Below are positions 1 through 11,828 of a stretch of 64,000 nt of DNA, one piece after another (the first letter of the stretch is position 1; the number at the start of each line of letters is the position of its first letter). Below the pieces are notes generated by a model, which was given only the letters and a program-made list of their open reading frames with translations, made no database searches and was not told the DNA's origin. The translations under genes were made by a program, and so were the position numbers. This DNA is from Zopfochytrium polystomum (lineage: Eukaryota > Chytridiomycota > Chytridiomycetes > Chytridiales > Chytridiaceae): the NCBI GenBank assembly GCA_025765615.1, contig JAIVFJ010000232.1, positions 1 through 64,000 of the forward strand. The letters run 5' to 3'.

Positions 1-299
1 CAGCAAGAACCCCCCCCCCCTTCCCCATAGCATGTATAAAAAAGAAGGCTAAAGAACAAATGGGTACTGTCCGCTCACAACTCGCCAGTCAAGGAATGTC
101 GGCGGCACGGGGTCAAGTGCTGGAGAGGTTCCACCTTCTGCTCCCTCCATTGGGCGAAACTATCACTGCCGGAAAGAATCTCGTCATATGTCTTGGAACA
201 CGGAAACCGACATGAAAAAATGGCGGCAAGGCAGCCGTTGTTGCTTCGGAGGTTTAATGTGGCACAATATGGTATGCTAAGGATGATGGAGACTATGTA
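1..299. other. Leading intergenic stretch, no gene seen
   Basis: There is a poly-C run near 11-22 and otherwise no convincing coding potential or repeat. It ends directly at the tRNA 5' end. Confidence 0.5.
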
Positions 300-373
300 G
301 CTTCGGTGGCTTAGTTGGTTAAAGCGTCGGTCTCATAATCCGAAGGTCGTGAGTTCGATTCTCACCCGAAGCA
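300..373 (+). tRNA. Elongator tRNA-Met (CAT anticodon)
   Basis: The sequence folds as a complete cloverleaf. The 7-bp acceptor stem is GCTTCGG at 300-306 paired with CCGAAGC at 366-372, with discriminator A at 373. The D-arm stem is GCTT/AAGC. The anticodon loop CTCATAA at 332-338 carries CAT at 334-336, and the T-arm contains GTTCGATTC. There is no intron. The anticodon arm, with its T-T pair closing the loop, matches the eukaryotic elongator tRNA-Met pattern rather than the initiator. It decodes AUG during elongation. Confidence 0.95.
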
Positions 374-699
374 ATTTGCTTTTTCGACTTTTCTACCTTG
401 TATCCGCAGATGGTACCGCGAAGATGCTCAGCAAGGCTTCGACTCGCCTCGACTCGGTGCTCTACCTGGGAGCTGCAGTGTTTGCGATGGGATTTACGCC
501 TGACTGGCGCCCGTTTCTTTCTCTCGTTTCTGCGAAATTTATTGACAAGGCGCGGCAAAAACCAAAAAAAAAAAAAACGGTACGTTGCTCCGCGAAGCAA
601 AACAACTGGTAGAAGCAAGGCCTCACCATGTGAAGAAGAAAAAAAGAAGAAGAAATAGCCAAGAAAATATATGCCCAAGTTGGAGTCCCTACGCTGTCG

Positions 700-2780
700 C
701 ACCCGCAACCTTCCCCACCCCCGTGCCAGGTACCTGTTGACTGCATCGACGTACGCCCTTGCAACCGCCACGACAACGTCCGCGTCCTGCCCCCACGACC
801 CGTCGCGACAGCCTCGGAGGAGGTCTCTGGGGGTTCCGCGACCAGCAGCGGCGGCGTCGGCGCAGCCCGGCGCGCCTCTTGCTTTTCCGCGGCGCCACTG
901 CTGCTGTTGTCGTCGCGGATCCACACCGCGGCGGCGACGTTCCCCGCGTCGGCGACGGGCGCGGGGAAGACGTGGTACATTACCCTCACAGCGCGGGCGT
1001 CGATTCCCGCGACGCGGTCCACCGCGCGGACGACGGCGTGGACAGCCGACGCGCCTGTCGCGGCGTCCTCGACCTCGGCGGCGCGTGGTCCTCCGCCTCG
1101 GCGTCGACGAGCACGACGGAGGCCGTCGCGCGGGCGTCCGAGTTGTTGTGGACGCGAACGGCGCGCAGGCGGAAGCGCGGGGGCACGGCGGCGGCGGGGT
1201 CCGCGACTGCGACGCCGAGGGTGGCGTCGACGAGGGCGGCGAGGTTGGCGTCGTCGACGGCGGATTTTTTGGAGTCTGCGAGGCGCTTGAAGGCGGCGAA
1301 GACGTTGTCGAAGGGGTTCGGTTGCTGGTTGGCCGGGTTGGCGGCGGGGTCGGAGGCGGCGGGGGTTTGGCGGGGGCAAAGTGTTTTGCAAAGGCGTCGG
1401 GGCCGAGGAGACGCTCGACACGGGCGCGGAGGGCGTTACGGCCCGAGTGCTTGCCGAGCGGCAGCGAGTTGGACGGTGTGCCGACGGTCTCTGGTTGTAT
1501 GATTTCGTAGGTGGCCTTGTGCTTGAGCACGCCGTCCTGGTGGATGCCGGACTCGTGCGCGAAGGCGTTGGCGCCGACCGATGGCCTTGTTTCGGCTGGA
1601 TGGGCATACCGGTGCGTTTGTGTGACGAGCTGCGAGGGTCGCAAACAGCTGGACGGTGCGATGGTGTGGTAGACGGGGGAGGTCCGCGGCGTGGGTGTGG
1701 ACGGCCATGACGACCTCCTCCAGCGCGGTGTTGCCCGCGCGCTCGCCGATGCCGTTGACCGCGACCTCGACCTGCCGCGCACCGTTCGCGATTCCGAGCG
1801 AGGGTGTTGGCAGTGGCGAGGCCGAGGTCGTTGTGGCAGTGGGTGGACCAGACGACTTTTTCCGCGCCGCGGGTGTTTTCGAATGAGGTGTCTGATGAGC
1901 GCGCCAAACTCGTCGGGGGTGTTGTATCCGACGGTGTCGGGGATGTTGAGGGTGGTCGCGCCGGCGTCGATGACGGCTTCGAGGACGCGGCAGAGGAACG
2001 CACGGTCGGAGCGTCCGGCGTCTTCGGGGGAGAACTCGACGTCTTGGCAGCCGAGGCTTTTCGCGAGTTTGACGGCCCGTTCGGCGCGGTCGACGCACTG
2101 GTCGCGGGAGATGCGGAGCTTGTGGGTCAGGTGGAGGTCGCTGGTGGCGAGGAAGGTGTGGATGCGGGTGGAGCGGGGCGTGGGCGGACTGCGTCGTAGG
2201 CGCGGCGGACGTCGGTTTCGACGGCGCGCGCGAGGGCCGCGATGATCATGGGCTTGCCGGTCTTGCGGTGCTCCGTCAGCGGGCCGACTTCCTTGGCGAT
2301 CCGCGCGACCGCTTCAAAGTCGCCGGGGGACGCTACGGGGAAGCCCGCCTCGCAGACATCGACGCCGAGGCGGGACAGCTGGCGGGCTATTTCGACTTTT
2401 TCGCCGACGGTCAAAGTGACGCCTGGGGACTGGAAGAGTATCAAAGCAGTGGATGTCAGCGCGATGTAGAGTGAAGGGGAGGGGGGAGGGTGGCGGGGAC
2501 TCTAGAGTGCAGGAGAGGGGTCGGCGGTCGAGGGACAGAACGACATTCGTATGACTACTACTGGTACTGCTCGTCGTACCCTGCTCGCCGTCTCTCAGGG
2601 TGGTGTCGAACACGATCAGTTTTTCCTTCTCCGCGAAGGCCGGCTGGTCCGCCGCAGCTGGAGCCTGCGCAGGGGCCCGTCAGCGCAGAAGAAGCAGAGG
2701 CGTCGGGGGTCGCCGACGACGGCGAGGAGGAGGAGGATGCGACCGCAGTCGACGGTGAAGGGGAGGATGCGGCGACCATA
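700..2780 (-). pseudogene. leuA: 2-isopropylmalate synthase (plant/bacterial LeuA type), multiply frameshifted
   Basis: 2-Isopropylmalate synthase condenses acetyl-CoA with 2-oxoisovalerate, the first committed step of leucine synthesis. Signature pieces are readable in order on the minus strand. These are LIVFDTTLRDGEQ near 2600, [20 protein letters not shown] and [20 protein letters not shown] at 2220-2440, [17 protein letters not shown] near 1935, [16 protein letters not shown] near 1830, [19 protein letters not shown] near 1740, [19 protein letters not shown] near 1530 and [11 protein letters not shown] near 1450. The leucine-sensing C-terminal domain follows, ending VARAYVDAVNRY near 740. 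The reading frame changes at least eight times (for example near 2180, 1880, 1800, 1670, 1590 and 1570), and not all changes can be introns. Family members are usually 500-630 residues, which fits the span. The motifs are of the LeuA1 type of plants and bacteria, not the Leu4/LeuA2 type of yeast. Either a young pseudogene or locally poor sequence. The N-terminus is unresolved. Confidence 0.8.
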
Positions 2781-2789
2781 TTGGGTTGG

Positions 2790-3125
2790 ATTGACTGACT
2801 GGCTGACTGACAGACTGATTGATTGAATGATTGATTGATGATAATCGGGCGATGAAGAAGGATTCTCCCTTTCGGGCGGATATTTATACACGAGAGGAGA
2901 TCAGATATCGTATCTCGTCCTTGTCGCTTTCCCTTTCCACGCACTGCCTCAGTCTCTCGCCCTCTTGCCCATTTGCGCCCAGAAAAGAAAGAAAAGCCCT
3001 AATCAATCATCGATTTTGGCGCTCCAAACTATTCCGGACACGAGGTAATATGCATGGTCCAATAGGATAATATTTGATATTTATTGATATCATATTCATC
3101 AATTTTGATCTACACCACACACACA

Positions 3126-3164
<39 letters not shown>

Positions 3165-3679
3165 TCTCACTCACTCTCTCCTTCTCCCTCTCCCACTCTG
3201 TCGGTCTCTGTCTCTCGGGCACAAATCGCTCCAGATATTCAGGTCCATCAATCAATCACCTGCCCACCGCTTTTTCCTCCTCTGCCTTTGTGCCGAGACA
3301 TCCTCCTCCTGCTTGGAATCGCTGATGATGTATTCATTCAGTTGTGATCAAGTGGATTAATCAGTGATGAATCAACCCCCTCTCACGAAAAGCTTTTCCT
3401 CATCGTCCAACTGGGCGAACTCCCTTCGCGAGAGTTTGAGTTGGGGAGAGCCTCATCGCGTTAGTCGAGCGCAAATTTGGCCACGCTAACCGTTTCGGCA
3501 AAAAAAAAAAAAAAAAAAGGATAATTAATGAGCGACACCGATCATTGAAGAATTGTCCCAATTCCCGATGCACCACCATACACATTGAGCAAAACACCAC
3601 GCCCACCAAGACCAGCAACCCACCGAAGAAAACCACACCGACTCATTCCCTCGCCGCACCCCCCCTACCCCCCCGGGCC
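2790..3679. other. Divergent intergenic region with CT microsatellite
   Basis: This lies between the divergent leuA-like locus and the plus-strand membrane-protein gene, so it probably holds both promoters. It contains GACT/GATT-type short repeats near 2790-2840, a CA-then-CT microsatellite at about 3113-3205 and a poly-A run near 3500. No gene is supported. Confidence 0.5.
3113..3205. repeat. CA/CT dinucleotide microsatellite
   Basis: A short CA tract runs into a long, slightly interrupted CT tract. Confidence 0.9.
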
Positions 3680-5148
3680 ATGGACAGCATCTCCGAAGAG
3701 CTTGAGCCGCCACTCTCACCAGCGGACAGGAGTCCGTCCTTCCTCACCGCACCGCGCACGCCGGCATGGCGCCGCACCACCGTCCCGCGGCTCGCCATCG
3801 AGGGCGAGTTCGTTCCCCTCGACGCCGAATCCCCTCCACCACCTCCACCGCCACCAGACGTCCCTTTGGCAGCCCCACGCGACACCGCCGACGGTGCCGA
3901 TCATCTGCCATGGGACGCCGCGAGCCCCTGGGGGTCCGCGGCCACGCTTGTCCCCGCGGCGGAGCCCTCCGCGGCACCGTCACTGTCTCCAGCGTCCGTG
4001 GCGGGCGGTGCCCGGGTCCCTGCTGGAAAAGGCGCGGAGGATGCAGGAGACGAGACGGAGGGCCCGCAGCGCGGATTTGGCGGCGGCGGCGGTGGCGGCG
4101 TCAGCGGCGGCCGCGGCTGCACCGGTTGCGGCAGCGCGGACGGGGTCGAGGACGGGCGGTTCGCAGAGGCGGCAGTGGCAGCGGCGGGCGGCGGTCGCGG
4201 AGAAAGGGGTGTTGGACGAGGTTGCGGCGTTCTTCAAGCCGATACTGCCGTGAGTTGCAACGTTTGTCACACAGTTTCTCTTTTCTGGCAAACGCTTTGC
4301 TTACAGCGGACGCTTCTTTTTGTTTCGACCCAGCCAGCCTCACGCCGACAGCCACGTGTTCTGGTCGCGCACCACCATTTTCCTCCTGATCGCCTTTGCC
4401 TCAACGCAGGTATTCTTTGCGAATATCTTTCGGGCGCTTTTCCCGACTGCCCCACTTTCCCTCATGCGCACCCCAGATCGCAATTCAGTCCGTGATCCTT
4501 CGAAGCGAAACTTTGATATTCATTCAGCTGCAGAGCCGCACCGCCATGGGGGCAGGCCCTGAGTTGGACGACGACTTTTTCAGCAAGTTTATGTCGGGAT
4601 TCGCGTGAGCAGCAGAGCGAGTTTTATTCCAGATGTTTTCATCTTCTCCCGACTGACTGCGGCCCTTTCCTCCTATGCCGTTGCCCCCCCCTTTTTCGCA
4701 TTAAGGTATCAGAGCTCCTTTATTGTGTGCATCATGTTCGCAGCGTATCTTACGTGGAGAGGCATCATGTAAACGGCACAGCTCCCCCCCCCCCCCCCCC
4801 CCCCCCCAAAATTACCACCCCTTCGCTGACTCAAGCACTCCCGGCGGTCTCACAGCACACACAACCTCATGAAACTCTTCTCGACGCTCGCGCTCAACAT
4901 CTGCTTCGTCGTCTACTCCGTGATCCAGCAGAACCAGGCGACGTCGACGCTCGACAGCCTGCGCAACTCGCTGTGGAACGACATCCTGGACGGCGGGTGG
5001 GGGCCGACGCACCGCTACTACCTGCTTGCCGCCATCGCCATCGCAGCGTCGTGGACCGCGTGTTACGTCGGGTTGGCGGTGTTTGTCGCGAAAGAGTGCC
5101 TGTGGCGGTTGTATCGAATCACGGGCGGGGATTTGAGGATGGAGAGAG

Positions 5149-5192
<44 letters not shown>

Positions 5193-6075
5193 GGATTTCG
5201 TTTGTTCCATTTTGTGCTTGTCCGAATTGATCAAAGCTGAATCGGCCTGGGCAGCTCTGTTCACGTACCAGTTCTTCCTGGTGCTCCTCATGTTCTCGGT
5301 GTTTACAGTCACGATGTTCATGGCGCTCATCTTGGTAAGACCGTTTGCCGCCTGTTTTGGAGCGAAACAATGCCGCTAACACAAGCAACCAATTGGCCCC
5401 CGTCCCTTTTCTAGGTCCTCGCCCGACCCGAGCCCGTCTCCTTGTACCTGACACCGCTGGTCGGAGTTCCAGCCGCCCTGCTCATCTCCGTCTGCGGGTT
5501 CCTTGGCGTCCGGCGGGAGCGCCGGATCCTCCTTGCCGTGTACCTGTGCGTCTCCGCTGCCGTGAAGTTTTTTTTGAAATTTTTTTCCTCTGCTGGGAAT
5601 ACCTGCTTTTGGGATGTTCTACATTCTTTCCTGAACCAATGTCCTCCTCACTCACCACATTTCCCAGCCTCGGGGCCTTTGGGGGAGTAGCATACACGAT
5701 CTACCGGCTGTGGAGACTACTTGGTACCTAATTGTCTTTCTTTCTTCCTATTTTTTTCCACTCCTTTTTGGCAGTCCCACCCTTCATCCTAATACTCCCG
5801 CAGACCCCCGTTACAGCCTCGACTACCAGTACATCCGGCTTCCGGCGCTCTTTTTCGCGACCTTCGCGATAATGACGATGGCGCTTGCGGCAACGTTTGC
5901 GGTGGCGGCGGCGCGCAACTTTGGGTGCGGGCTGAAGGAGGTGCTGGACCAGGACGCCGGGGCGAGGAGGGGCCGGCGAAGGTGGTGGCGGCGGTGGCGG
6001 CGGGGGCAGGACGGGGCGGAAGGGGAAGAAGGTGGATGCGTGTATCCGGTTGTGGAGATCGATCTGGATCGGTGA
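3680..6075 (+). CDS. Multipass membrane protein, UPF0658 Golgi-type family (probable)
   Basis: Start ATG at 3680. Proposed exons are 3680-3997, 4047-4249, 4307-4409, 4477-4604, 4706-4768, 4856-5148, 5237-5334, 5415-5545, 5668-5723 and 5814-6075 (TGA at 6073). From 4307 onward every GT-AG junction keeps frame. The 49-nt intron at 3998-4046 is inferred to repair a frame change in the first coding block. The N-terminus is Ser/Pro/Ala-rich and cytosol-like. Then come hydrophobic helices including TTIFLLIAFASTQ, SSFIVCIMFAAYL, YYLLAAIAIAASWTACYVGL, FFLVLLMFSVFTVTMFMALI, TPLVGVPAALLISVCGFLGV and ALFFATFAIMTMALAATFAV. The closing NFGCGLKEVL and the helix order resemble the fungal UPF0658 Golgi membrane proteins. 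The function of that family is unknown. A GT microsatellite fills the intron at 5149-5236. The C-terminal tail is basic. Confidence 0.6.
5152..5191. repeat. GT microsatellite inside an intron
   Basis: A GT dinucleotide run starts immediately after the donor of the intron at 5149-5236 of the UPF0658-like gene. Confidence 0.9.
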
Positions 6076-6803
6076 TTTAAGGACTGCTGAAAGGAACGGG
6101 GTGGTTGGGTTATTTTTTCTGTTTATTTTTATGGTTACTAATTCAAGTGCTTTCCATTGCGGATGATGATGGGAATGAGGGCAGAACGAACGGATCACCG
6201 CTGGGACGGATAGTGGACTATGCGCCACCCTTCCTTTCTGTCACTGCGGCTTCGCCGGCTGCACCGCACGCCCCTTTTGCGCGTTCGGCTTTCCCTTGCT
6301 CGCCTTACTCTTGTCCGCCGTAGCGCCCGTCACACTCTTACCCTTCCTCGCCACAGGCGCCCAGCCCCTTGCCCCCTCTTCCCCGCCGCCGCCGCCGTCC
6401 AGGGACGAGCCGCACACGCGCCGGCGGTCCCCGCCGCCACCCTCCGGTACACTCGCCCGGCCCCGGCGCTGGACTCGAAGCCGTACTTTTTGCAGTGCGC
6501 CGTGATATCTTCCCATCGTGCTCTCCAGCCCACTTACCAAACTTCATACCATAACCTCCTCCAACCCTTCCACCCCTTCCTTTCTAATCCTTCCTCTTTC
6601 TGCAATTGGTTGTTGATATTTCTTTGCTTGTTCTTTTGATATCTATCTGTTCGCGTTTAGGTTTCCTTTGTTCGGCGCCGAGCCGCTAGCAGCTTGTGGC
6701 GACTTGTCTCACGACATATGCGGTGGTGGCGCAAACCTAATTTTTGCAGCACAGCGACCACCCTCGATCTGTGCCCCCCGCTCGGCCACGAGCAGCAACC
6801 AAG
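6076..6803. other. Intergenic region; possible small basic minus-strand ORF
   Basis: The minus strand at 6241-6540 has an open frame with a Gly-rich stretch and a Lys-rich tail (KGKSVTGATADKSKASKGKP) ending at a stop near 6241. It could be the last exon of a small basic protein, but I could not assemble a credible upstream exon, so it is not called as a gene. The rest lacks coding signs. Confidence 0.25.
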
Positions 6804-8959
6804 ATGCCCCGAGGTACGCTAATGGGGGGCGTGAAGGACCGTTCCTTCCATGATGCATCCCCCTGATCCCCTGATCGACGACGCGCATACTACGATCCGC
6901 CAGGTATCAACGCGGAAGAGGCCGAAGACATTGACGAAGATGAGATCACGCCGGGTCCTGTTGAGAGCGGTGAAAGTATACATAGACGATTTCTTTTCTT
7001 TTTTTTTTCTTACTTTTTCTCTTCGCCCGCCCGCCGTGTGAACTTCTGTGTTTCCCAGTGGACATCCAGGGCATTCGGTGGCAGCACTACTTCCCCGTCA
7101 CGCGAGAGGAGTTTCGGGAGAGCAGGATCATGAACTATGGAAATTTCAAAAACCTGCAGATCCCGCACGACCCGATGATGCATGTGAGCCGGAGACGCTT
7201 CTCTTTCGAAAGAGTCTAACCTCTCTGACGGGCGGGGTCAGGATATCATACGGCCCAGGACGGATGCGGAATTTTACAAGTTTCTGTACACAAAGGAGCG
7301 GAAAAAGACGAGATGTTGGATTTATCACCCCCAGCTGCGGAACCTTGTTTGGGCAACCAGCAAAAATGATGTTTATTATCCACGTAAGGGGTCTCGCTGA
7401 GACCTGCTCTTCGCCGTTCCCCCTCGTAACTTCATTTTTTGTTTTGATCGCCGCAGACGAGCAAGTGATTCGAAATTGGTGCCCTTTAACCAGATCGTCG
7501 CGGAGAGTGATGGAGCTTGGTGCTATCCGGCTTTCAACGATATCTGCGGGTTCGGGCTGCCTCATGGCTGGAAGTTGTAACGGCACGTACCTGTTCCGGC
7601 GGCTCGCACCGAACAGTCCCATCGTGCCTGGAACCATAACGGAGGACGAGAATGGGATAACGAATTACATTCAAATCGAGACTGGAAGAAGCGGCGGTGT
7701 GGATTTTTTGCGGTTGCAAATGATTATTCCACTAATCGCCTCCATGCGGGTCGATTTTTACCCACTGTAGAATCACAGGCATATATTTCCAGTAACGACA
7801 AAAAGGCAAGAATATTGAATCTGAACAGACTTCAAATCACCCACGAGCATGCCTTCGATTGGGCTGTGAATGTAAGAAATACCAATCGTTCTGCTCCGAC
7901 TCCAACTGACGGTTCGACCTGTCAGTGTTCAAGTATAAGCCCTGACCGCCGCTTGCTTTGCGTTTCCGGAGATGCAAAGGACTCTTTGATTGTGTCTGCA
8001 GACTCCGGCGATGGTAAAGATGCATTTTCTCTGGATGAAAGACAGCTGCGATTCAAGCTGATCGTGTCCCTTTCAGTGCTTGTTCAACTCACAGGACATA
8101 TGGACTACACATTTGCCTGCGCGTGGTCCCCCTGTGGGCGCCTCCTAGCAACTGGCAATCAGGGTCAGTCTTCGGGTTCTATTTAGGAAAGCTCCCCCAT
8201 TCATTGGTTATCATTACTCCTTTATTTCCTTTTTGTTTCTAAAGACATGACGACGCGTATCTACGACGTGCGGTTTCCATCGCACGCCCTGGCCGCCCTT
8301 CCCGCAAACCTCGGCGCAGTCCGATCGCTTCGGTTCTCCGACGACAACTGCTTCCTGGCGGCGGCCGAGCCGGCGGACTTTGTCCACGTTTACGACGTCA
8401 GGGCGGGAGGTGTTGGAGGGCGCGAGGCGCTCCTTGCGCTCGCTCCGCCGCGAGCGCACGACGACTCGCCCCTGCTTGTGGGGCCGCCGAAAGGCGAGGA
8501 AAGCGCGGATCGCCGTCCAGGCTCCTCCGTGGGCTTTGAGGTGGAGCAGGAGGCGGGTCCGGACTCTTTTGTCCAGACGAGCAACTTCGAAAGCGGGTCG
8601 ACGAAGCCCGCCGAAACGCTCCGCTCGTTTATCATTCGAGAGGCGGAGGCCGTCGGGCTATTGAAAAAGTCGCGGCACCACCCCGGAACGTCGGACGCAG
8701 CAGGGTCTTCTGATCGAAATCTCTTTCGAAGTCAGGTTATTGACTTTTTCGGGGAAATCGGAGGGTTTGCTTTCAGCCCGGACGGAAGCGAGTTCTTGTT
8801 TGTCGGGAACGCTGGTAGGGCAATATTTGGAGACTAGGGGCCCTTGGAAGAACATATGTTCTCATGCAACTTCCCTCGTCAGATCACAAGTACGGGTCCA
8901 TTCTTGAGTTCGAGAGAACGCATTCAAAGCTCTCGAAGATGCTGGAAGATTTTCTGTGA
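6804..8959 (+). CDS. WD40-repeat protein (S. pombe C2A9.03-like family)
   Basis: Proposed exons are 6804-6813, 6904-6975, 7059-7183, 7242-7383, 7457-7871, 7926-8013, 8077-8163, 8245-8814 and 8883-8959. The order of family motifs is conserved. It runs NAEEAEDIDEDEI, VDIQGIRWQHYFPVTREEFR, ESRIMNYGNFKNLQIP, LRNLVWATSKNDVY, CNGTYLFRRLAPNSP, ENGITNYIQI, LTGHMDYTFACAWSPCGRL, LLATGNQDMTTRIYDVRFPS, PADFVHVYDV, VIDFFGEIGGFAFSPDG and a C-terminal HKYGSILEFERTHS. These match the uncharacterised fungal/plant WD-repeat family to which S. pombe C2A9.03 belongs, presumably a beta-propeller scaffold. There is one frame break around the T6 run at 7704-7709 within exon 5. A Gly/Ala/Glu-rich insertion of about 110 residues sits between the last two blade motifs. 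The first exon (MPRG) is tiny and the start is the least certain point. Confidence 0.8.
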
Positions 8960-10477
8960 ATCGGCGAGCTACTGGTCGTCACTAAGGATGCAAAGGGATC
9001 AATGGCAGTACCATACTGCAACAAAGGGCGTCACGTCCTTCTTCATTTGGCAAATTATACCATTTTTTTGAGGAGTCCCATCCATTCTTTGAAGTTCTTG
9101 TTATGGTCCCTCCGTTATTGTTGCAAGAAAGGTTGAGAGTGTGCCCGAGGAATTTGTTGAATGTTAAACACCAGGAGTGTTTGAACTCACTGGTCCTTGC
9201 GCATGATTGCGGGGGAGCGGTAGCTATTGCGGGCGTGCCGAACATGATGGACGTTTTGGAGGACCGCTTTGAAGTCGTATGAAATTGCCTGGTCAAACAC
9301 AACCGAATCAATATTCGCAGTCAGTTCCCTTCGTTCAAAGGCGCCGTTTTCACCACCTTTGACTTTTGGTTTTCTGGTCAAAAGCAAGAATCCAGCATGA
9401 AAGAGTGAAAGTGAGATCCCCAGCTTCCCCAACGTCGGGTTTTTTCGATCGGTGGTTTTGCAGTGCTTCTTTTTTTTTTTTTTTAATTAGTTCACGCAGC
9501 CAGAGGCTCTGTGATGGGAAGGGTGAAATACTTTGCGGGTATGGCAGAAAGCCAAGAACCTTGACAGAACCAAGCGCGTTGCCGCACAGGCCACCCTAGC
9601 CGCTAACATACACAGGGAAACAAAGAAAACAACAACAAGAAACAGCAACAACAATAGGAGGGAAAAGGGCAGAGCTGAGGAAGAAGGGTGGGTTTTGCAG
9701 TGCTCCATTAAACGTCCGGTGAAATTCAGCTGATGCGTGCTTTCACGATGGACCACCAATCCAAAGAAAAGAAAAAAAAGAAGAAAAAGCTCAGAAAACG
9801 CGAAAAGCTTGAACCAACAGGCTGTGTCTTCGCTCCTCGCCAAAAATCATCGAAAAACGGTTTAGTGGTTTTCTCTGCGTCACGAGAAAAACAAAGAAAA
9901 AAAGAACAAAACAGCAAACGTGTGGGGGAAAGGCCTTGACTGGTGGCTGCGCCGGCTGTGCTTGCGATCGCCACGCGCTGCTGCTGGCGTCCTCTTCGCT
10001 CTCTCTGGCGGCTCAGTGGAGGCAAACTGGTCGCCAGCGTCAAGTGTGCTCAGCAGCGTCAGAAGAGAGAGCAAAGCCCCGCCCACCCCAGCATACCAGT
10101 CACAAGCTGATCTTCCAAAGTGCAACGCAATCGGCTTTCTCCTTCACCTCGAAGGACGGAGAAGAGAGGCAAGCCAACTAACTATTTGACGTCACCGCCG
10201 CACCAGTCTCTTCTTCGCGTCACTTCCTCCTCCCACCGCCGTCTCCACAACCTGGCGTTGCTTCTCACCTCACCGTACTCTTCCTTCGCTCACGAAGCGA
10301 GAGCTCACATACCGCCTCCACGCACTACCGTCAAATCGCACACAGCGACGTCCCCCCACACACACACACTCTTCCGCCCTCCCCCACACAAACCGCTAAC
10401 AAAATAAAAAAAAATAAAAGAGAATAAAAATAAGGGACCAAAAGAGTCGCGCCACCAACACTCCAACGCACACGCGC
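8960..10477. other. Intergenic region, about 1.5 kb
   Basis: I see no supported gene. Open frames here are short and composed of low-complexity Lys- or Ser-rich translation. Poly-T and poly-A tracts occur near 9470-9485 and 9760-9790, and a short CA tract near 10358-10370. Confidence 0.5.
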
Positions 10478-11368
10478 ATGCCCTGGCTGACCCGATCAGA
10501 CTGGGCGACGGCGGCGGCGGCGGCGGGGCCGTCTTGGGCGTCTGCAGCGGCGTCGCACGGCCTTGCTCCCGCCCTTGAGCGGCTGGGTGCCGCAGTAGAC
10601 CTGGGATCCTGGTGGGCGACGCTCGCGAGCGCGTTCCCCATCGCCACCGCGCGGAAATGCAAAGCCGGCCAAGCACTGGCGGCACCGCCGACTTCGCCGC
10701 CGCCGCCGCCGCCGCAGCAGCAACCGCGATCGACGGCCGAGGACGAACTGCCCACACTGGAGCAGCGGCAGCGCGGCTTTACTGCAGGATCGTCGCCGCC
10801 GCCATCGTCCCCGCCGTCGTCTTCATCGCGAATGCGGATTGCAACGACACAAGACCCCGTCGCGGCCGCGGCACTCCAGCACTCCCCGCACCGGGGCACC
10901 ACCACCCCGACGACCGGCACACCTGCGACTGCGACACCACTCCCAGACTCTCCCCTCGAGCAACGGCTCGCCGCCTTGGAAGCGCACCTGGACGCGACGG
11001 CGACGGAACTCGCCGCGGAACGCGCGGCGCGGCAGGCGCTCGCGGCGTCCTCGGACGCGCTGGAGCGGCGGGTGGCGCTCCTGGAAGGGTTTGCGCGGCA
11101 CACGACGTCGCAGCTGGTGCACCTGAGCGGGTTCTTGGACCGGGCGACGCGCGAGGCGCGGACGGCTGTGGAGCTGTCGGGCGCGGTTGAGGAGCGGCTG
11201 CGGGCGATCGTGGAGGAGGCGGGGGTGATGAGGAAGCCGGGCGCTGTGATGGTGGCAGCGGCGGCGGCGGCGATGGAGGCGGGGGACGGCGAGGATGAGG
11301 TGGAGGGGGTGGTGAGGGACAGGCTGGACTCGCCGTGCTCGCGATCGTCCACTGCGACGCTGTTTTGA
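10478..11368 (+). CDS. Hypothetical coiled-coil protein, single exon
   Basis: An uninterrupted 296-residue frame opens with ATG at 10478 and ends with TGA at 11366. The N-terminal third is Ala-rich with tryptophans (MPWLTRSDWATAAAAAGPSW). A Pro/Gln/Ser-rich linker follows. From about residue 165 to 260 there is a long heptad-like helix with LEQRLAALEAHLDATATEL and LERRVALLEGFARHTTSQL. This predicts a coiled coil and thus oligomerisation. I recognise no family. The long opposite-strand open frames over the same DNA are GC-driven shadows. GC content and third-position bias match neighbouring real genes. Confidence 0.6.
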   Translation: MPWLTRSDWATAAAAAGPSWASAAASHGLAPALERLGAAVDLGSWWATLASAFPIATARKCKAGQALAAPPTSPPPPPPQQQPRSTAEDELPTLEQRQRGFTAGSSPPPSSPPSSSSRMRIATTQDPVAAAALQHSPHRGTTTPTTGTPATATPLPDSPLEQRLAALEAHLDATATELAAERAARQALAASSDALERRVALLEGFARHTTSQLVHLSGFLDRATREARTAVELSGAVEERLRAIVEEAGVMRKPGAVMVAAAAAAMEAGDGEDEVEGVVRDRLDSPCSRSSTATLF

Positions 11369-11828
11369 GGCTCCGGTGAGGCGCCCCTTTTTTTGTTCGT
11401 GGCTACTGGTGCCATAATGCGGCGGTGTTCTTCGTGTTGTTCTCCCTGCCCCGTGGCCCTGCTGCCCGCCGCCCTGTTTGGCGATGAAGTGAAAAGAATG
11501 TACAGTCGGAAGTGATCCGCTCGTCCTGAACTACGTGCCGATTTCGCAGGTCGTTGCACCTCTATCTTGCGCTGCGCAGCCCGACTCCTGAGCTCCAACC
11601 AACCCGCTTGCGTGACCACAAGAACGAGCGATAGTGATAGGGAGAGACAGACAAACGCCTCCCACTTTCCCCCTTATCTCCAGTGCAAAAAGTGTCGAAG
11701 ATTTTTTTTTGTGAGTTTTTCGGCCAGAGCATGTGAAAAAGAAAATGTTTGTCTCCCTGTGACTGACTGTTTTTAGGGCTCAGTACCCTCTTGCGCGTAG
11801 CCAAGAAACCAGGCAGAGCATATGTGAT
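11369..11828. other. Intergenic region
   Basis: No gene, RNA or clear repeat is visible. A poly-T run lies near 11700. Confidence 0.5.

Noticed and set aside
319..2003. Very long minus-strand open frames over the leuA-like region
   Set aside because: They run through the tRNA and switch in and out of homology. Only the pieces matching isopropylmalate synthase motifs are meaningful.
9733..9939. Lys-rich plus-strand frame
   Set aside because: It is the translation of a poly-A-rich tract with no other support.
10396..11619. A 407-codon open frame on the minus strand opposite the coiled-coil gene
   Set aside because: Its composition is Ser/Ala/Arg low complexity, and it mirrors GC-rich codon bias of the plus-strand gene, which has better helical periodicity and a cleaner start.
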